Assembly: GCA_018340805.1 (NCBI GenBank)
Contig: JACMZG010001913.1
Span: 6,090,209 to 6,154,208, forward strand
From: Microvelia longipes
Taxonomy: Eukaryota > Arthropoda > Insecta > Hemiptera > Veliidae
DNA: 64,000 nucleotides
Direction: 5' to 3'
Part shown: positions 59,793 to 64,000 of the stretch, piece after piece
How the letters are laid out: the number at the start of each line of letters is the position of its first letter
How positions within the stretch are numbered: position 1 is the first letter of the stretch
Translations under genes and position numbers: made by a program
Notes under the pieces: generated by a model
What the model saw: only the letters and a program-made list of their open reading frames with translations
Database searches by the model: none
What the model was told of the DNA's origin: nothing

Positions 59793-60450
59793 ATTCTGTG
59801 CATCCTGAAACGTGAATACTCGTCAATGATGAATAATTCAAAGTTATTACAAACAGCAAAACTTTTATATTAAACTTTACTTTTTCACCTAAAAAATAAC
59901 AAAAAACTGTTAAAAAGCTATATAAAACCTGAAAATCTTTTGTTAGTGAAAAACTCAACAAATCAAGTCGTGCTCAAACCGAAAGTTTTCCGAGTGTCGG
60001 AAACATTTCTCTGAGCATTAATTCAACCGCTTTTGGCAAAACAGAGAAAAGAGCGTTTTCGAGAAAACGGAAAAAACGTAGAATGCATGTAGAATATAAA
60101 TACTTTGTATATTTTTGCTAAAGAAATGGTTGATGTTTTTTTACTAGAAAACAAGATTCTGGTTATACATGAAGTTAAACATTTTTAAATATTAATATTT
60201 TTATATTTTTCCTTTTTGACTATTTAGCCTAAATGCTCGTAGAAAATTAAATGTTGGTGTAACTATTAGGTTTTGAGTTGTGGAGCAACTGCTATCTACA
60301 ACATAGTTTTATGGTATCGTTATAAACGTCAAAACATAACATACGGAAATGTAATAAAAAATTATAAAACACAGAAAAATATGAAGTCCTATACAAGGTT
60401 ACTTTTTCATATAGAGATTCAAAAAAATCGAATAAAATTAAGTCTGTAAG

Positions 60451-60517
60451 CATAGAGATATATACTAGAGGAAGTATAGTCTATCTAAGTATATCGAGAG
60501 GCCTGAAACATCATTTT
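60451..60517. mobile_element. hAT-like MITE end fragment
   Basis: CATAGAGATATATACTAGAG and GAGAGGCCTGAAACATC, matching one end of copies A-C only. Confidence 0.65.
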
Positions 60518-60544
60518 ACAAGAAAAAAAATGTTTACATAGTAA

Positions 60545-61085
60545 AAAGGCTCGCTTCGCTCGCTAGAGTGTGCATGTTTTTAATATAGAAATTAAATTAT
60601 GGATGCTTCGCTCGCTAGATTGCTTATATTTAGAATTTTACAATAGAAAAAGGCTCGCTTCGCTCGCTAAAGTGTGCATGTTTCTAATAATTGATATAAA
60701 ATTAAGGCCTGCTTCGCTTGCTAGATTGCCTATGTTTAGAATTTTACATTGTATTGAAGGCTTGCTTCGCTCGTTAGATTGCGTTTTTTTTATTAAAATA
60801 TAATAAAAAGGCTCGCTCTGCTCGCTAGAGTGCGCATGTTTATGATAATAGACAGTGTAAAGGGCTCGCTTCGCTCGCTAAATTGGGAATATATTTATAA
60901 TAATACATTGTAAAAAAGGCTCGCTTCACTCGCTAGAGTTTACATATTTATATTAATAGACATTAATTATTATGTCTCAAGCGGTTCGCTCGCATGAGAG
61001 TGCATGTTTATAATAATCCATAAAAAAGGCTCGCTTCGGTCGCTAGAGTGTGTATGTTTTCAATAATGTACGGTGAAAAGAGCTA
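60545..61085 (+). repeat. Irregular 45-65-bp minisatellite with GGCTCGCTTCGCTCGCTAGA
   Basis: About ten units, each starting AAAAGGCTCGCTTCGCTCGC followed by AGAGTGTGCATGTTT and an AT-rich spacer of variable length. The GC-rich start is conserved and the spacer is not. The plus frame at 60570-60803 is a by-product. Confidence 0.9.
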
Positions 61086-62540
61086 GCTACATTGAATGTT
61101 CTGATAATTCTGCATGGAAAAAAAGGAATTGCTTTATAAGTGAAATCATGAATTCACTTCATGGTGGTGACCTTTCACTTTTAAATGGTTTGAAATCATG
61201 AATGTTTTAGACGTATAAAATCTCAATGAATGTATCCTGAGGAATAATTTTTTTTATTTTTCTTTTTTAAGTAGTACTGTTCTAATATATTAGTATGATA
61301 ATGTAAGTTGTCTATACTGATTCCTGCAATGACGTAACTGCCAGACTATAACCTAACATGTAAAAAAAAATTGTTTTCATTCATAAAAACCCTCCAATTG
61401 AATCACGTTATAAACTTAATCAACTTGAACCGACTTAACATAAGAAGCACTATGTGACAAAATTCGACTAGAATAGTATAATTTTAGATTTTTATCGATT
61501 TATTAAATTTTTCGATGGCTTGGGTAATAAGGTTAACTAATTTGATAAAAACTTATTTAATATTTTATTTTATTTCAATTTTCTTGTTGTATCATCTAAT
61601 TGTGTATTGGAGCAATGGAAGTGAAAATGTACTTTCCTCATTCTAATGTATTTTCACTTCACGATATCTAAACCTGGTTAACTGTTAATCCTTTCCTTAA
61701 TGAAATCAACATTTTAATTTAATTAAATTGCAAGATATTGGAAAAGGAAAATGATAAAGATCAACGATATTGAACAAAAGGTTTTCTGTTTACCAAAACC
61801 TGAGATAAACCACCTTAAGAGAATACTTGTCAAGGAAACTCAGCTTATATTAATAAGACAGAAGTTTTCCAATTTGTTACCAATTTCAAGATGCTGGTTC
61901 TCGAATTGTGGTTTAATTATTGTTTTATTAACACAACCGCAAACATTCTGGTGAAAACTCCGTAATTAAGTGAATTCCCCTTAATTTCTAGTCGGAACAA
62001 GAATAGATATAGACGATGATTTGGGAGAAAATTTAGTTAATTTTAAATATAATTTCGTATTTCTATTCATGATATAACAAGAAATAGAAGGTGCTTTCCT
62101 GATAGAAATTATTTGTTTTAATAATAGTCGTTGAAATATGTTATACTGAGGAGATGAAGACTTGAGCACCACAGTACTTGAAGTACCTTTAGTCAGAATA
62201 TTAACTATGTTGAAACTTTAAACTGACTACCATTTTACTTTCGCAAAGAGAAGTAAGAATTTAAAACAATCTGCCACTTATGAAACCAACCCTGCAAAAT
62301 TCCATTCGTGTAGGCTTACAGGTTATAAAAGCGTTGCTTGTGAACAGTGCGTGCATTGTTTATAAGTAGTTAAGCCCGATAAACGAGTGGAATTGCGAGA
62401 GTCAGGACATACAAATTTGGCCCAAATCCGATCCAGAGGTCTCTAAAATTAAAAAAAAAAGTTTAGCATTTATTATTATTGATGTATAGGTAATTATTAT
62501 TAGCTGATTTAAATCAGCTGATAATAATTACATATTTTAT
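61086..62540. other. No gene seen
   Basis: AT-rich sequence. Short frames at 61751-61954 (plus) and 61981-62172 (minus) have an ATG but no family features, no good splice context and no conserved motif. A small hairpin TAATTATTATTAGCTGATTT / AAATCAGCTGATAATAATTA lies at about 62491-62530. Confidence 0.45.
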
Positions 62541-63056
62541 GTAATGCACTACTGATAACACAAAAGCCGGTTCACTGGTGCAACTAAGTAATGCTGCCAA
62601 CCTAACAATTTACAATTTTCTAAAACAAAGTTGGCAATACTTCCGGTTGCTGAATTATTATGTTCTATTATTAATTAATGATTGATTATTCATAAAATAC
62701 TAATATAAATATCGGTGCATTACAACATTTAAAGCATTTCAAATTGTAGTTTAACGTATTTATTAAAATTATATTAAAAGTATTCCTCGTCAACTAAATG
62801 TAGATTCTTGTATTCCGCCAACCTTTTGCCATCTAAGACCGGTTTTATTAAATACTCAGCAAGTGTTTTAAGTTATAATATTTGTTCTTTACGATCTTTC
62901 TTCATTAATAGATATTTATGACAAATATTTAAAATATTGTTTTGTTGTCAGGTTGGTAGCATGACTTAAGTGCACCAGTCAACCGGCTTTCGTGTTATCA
63001 GTGGAATTACATGTGTTTACGGTTCTGTGCTCCTTCATATATAGTATTATTCTAAG
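62541..63056. mobile_element. Inverted-end element family E, copy 3
   Basis: About 515 bp, inner arms CTGATAACACAAAAGCCGGT and ACCGGCTTTCGTGTTATCAG, right end ATATAGTATTATTCTAAG. The left outer end is missing relative to copy 2. Confidence 0.75.
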
Positions 63057-63217
63057 ACTAAAACTTAAATAGACATTAGGTTGATTATACTTATACATTA
63101 TTTTCCACAAGCCTCGAAAATATTTTATGTGGCAGTTATTAATTAACAGTTTCCTGTTAATTAAAAAAAATTAAAAAATCAAAAAATTAAAAAATTAATC
63201 AAAAATCAAAATTAAAA

Positions 63218-63530
63218 AAAAATCAGGCACGGGGCACTTCAGAATTTTACCTCATCACATCGGATTCGCTACGCTCATCCTTCCGACTTCGGACTCGCTT
63301 TGCTCGTCCTCAGAATATACAAGTTGTTAAATTAATAATGCACCACCTCTTTAGACTCGCTTTGCCCATCCTTAAATAGTAATTAGATTCGTTTTATTCC
63401 CAGTGGTCATCCATCCAAGCACTGAACACGCTCGATATCATAAATGTATATTTCATAGATATAGATATCAAGTACCATAGATATAGATATACTTGTCATA
63501 TTAAAACGAAACTTGTTGTATTTATTTTTT
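63218..63530 (-). repeat. Dispersed repeat family K, CG-rich end
   Basis: ATCAGGCACGGGGCACTTCA, ATCGGATTCGCTACGCTCAT, CTTCGGACTCGCTTTGCTCG, then a short ATAGATATAG repeat and AAACGAAACTTGTTG. Well-preserved copy of the terminal block. Confidence 0.72.
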
Positions 63531-64000
63531 TTTGAGGTAGTATGTAATTGAGCACTTTATTGGACCGTTTTTAGGATGAGAAGCCAATCATTATTGTTAT
63601 AGGAGGTTATTTAGTACTTTTCACCTCCGAGGACAATAATGAATGTAAAAAAACTCCTAGGACGTAAAAGTAATTCATATGTTGCCGCCATTTCTGTAAT
63701 GTAGCGTGTTCAAAAAACAATCTGTGTTAAACCTTTATGAGTTTTCTTTAAAAGCGTTCATTTTGTTTCTGTTTTTGTTCGTAGACTAATTTTTTTTTTC
63801 GTTTTTAAAAGGTGTTCTAATTGACAATTTTTGTGTGTTTATTGTAAAGCTTTTACATTTTTGAGTAAAAGTGTGAAGCTATGGATGAATTTAATGACGG
63901 CGATAATATGGAGTTAATAATAATTGGATGTTTGTTTTTTTTTCAATTAAGTATATAGCGCAGTTTAATGAGTGCTATTTTTTGATTTTTTTAATGAGTG
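63531..64000. other. No gene seen
   Basis: AT-rich right edge with no supported feature. Confidence 0.5.

Overview
The window is strongly AT-rich eukaryotic nuclear DNA, most likely from an arthropod and probably an insect. The evidence is spliced genes with canonical GT/AG sites, secreted proteins built from peritrophin-A (CBM14) chitin-binding modules, an SLC46-type transporter of the kind that is expanded in insects, and a dense load of tRNA-derived SINEs, hAT-like DNA elements, non-LTR retrotransposon relics, foldback elements and satellites. No prokaryotic, organellar or CRISPR signal was seen. I cannot name the species from sequence alone.

Only three host genes are supported, all on the minus strand. 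(1) An SLC46-like major-facilitator transporter occupies about 10122 down to 1530 and continues past the left edge. Six exons were found by splice sites, phase continuity and family motifs. The exon for transmembrane segment 3 was not found, and the 96-nt exon at 4698-4793 carries an apparent 1-nt frameshift. (2) A secreted chitin-binding protein with four cysteine modules has a 30-nt first exon at 34343-34372 and a main exon at 30272-31108. (3) A paralogue of it has its main exon at 38917-39876 and a tentative signal-peptide exon near 44588-44619. Genes 2 and 3 share domain order, phase-0 splicing after a short first exon, and orientation, so they are a tandem duplication, probably acting in extracellular chitin matrices (cuticle or peritrophic membrane).

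Layout. 1-10.1 kb: transporter exons with introns full of repeats (a TIR element, a large foldback, TA microsatellite, T-rich low complexity). 10.1-29 kb: no host gene seen; minisatellites of 67, 33 and 32 bp, a 552-bp hAT-like element with a perfect 8-bp target duplication, SINEs and hairpins. 29.1-30.0 kb: a 5'-truncated jockey-group retrotransposon inserted into an older repeat with a 12-bp target duplication. 30.3-34.4 kb: chitin-binding gene 1, whose intron holds a 48-bp satellite made of two dyads per unit. 36.7-38.0 kb: a 70-bp satellite whose units alternate between two types. 38.9-44.6 kb: chitin-binding gene 2 and its repeat-rich intron. 47.4-48.4 kb: a decayed R2-like reverse transcriptase. 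48.5-49.5 kb: a 93-bp tandem array. 50-64 kb: no host gene seen; hAT-like MITEs (one inserted into another copy of itself), a 540-bp inverted-end element in several copies, palindromes and a minisatellite carrying the TCGCTTCGCTCG motif.

Nothing here is a clear new molecular system. The best leads are the dyad satellite in the chitin-gene intron, the two-type 70-bp satellite, the long near-perfect hairpins, and a duplicated exon-1/intron-1 junction inside the transporter gene. Many arrays show scattered single-base indels, so some breaks may be long-read assembly error rather than biology.
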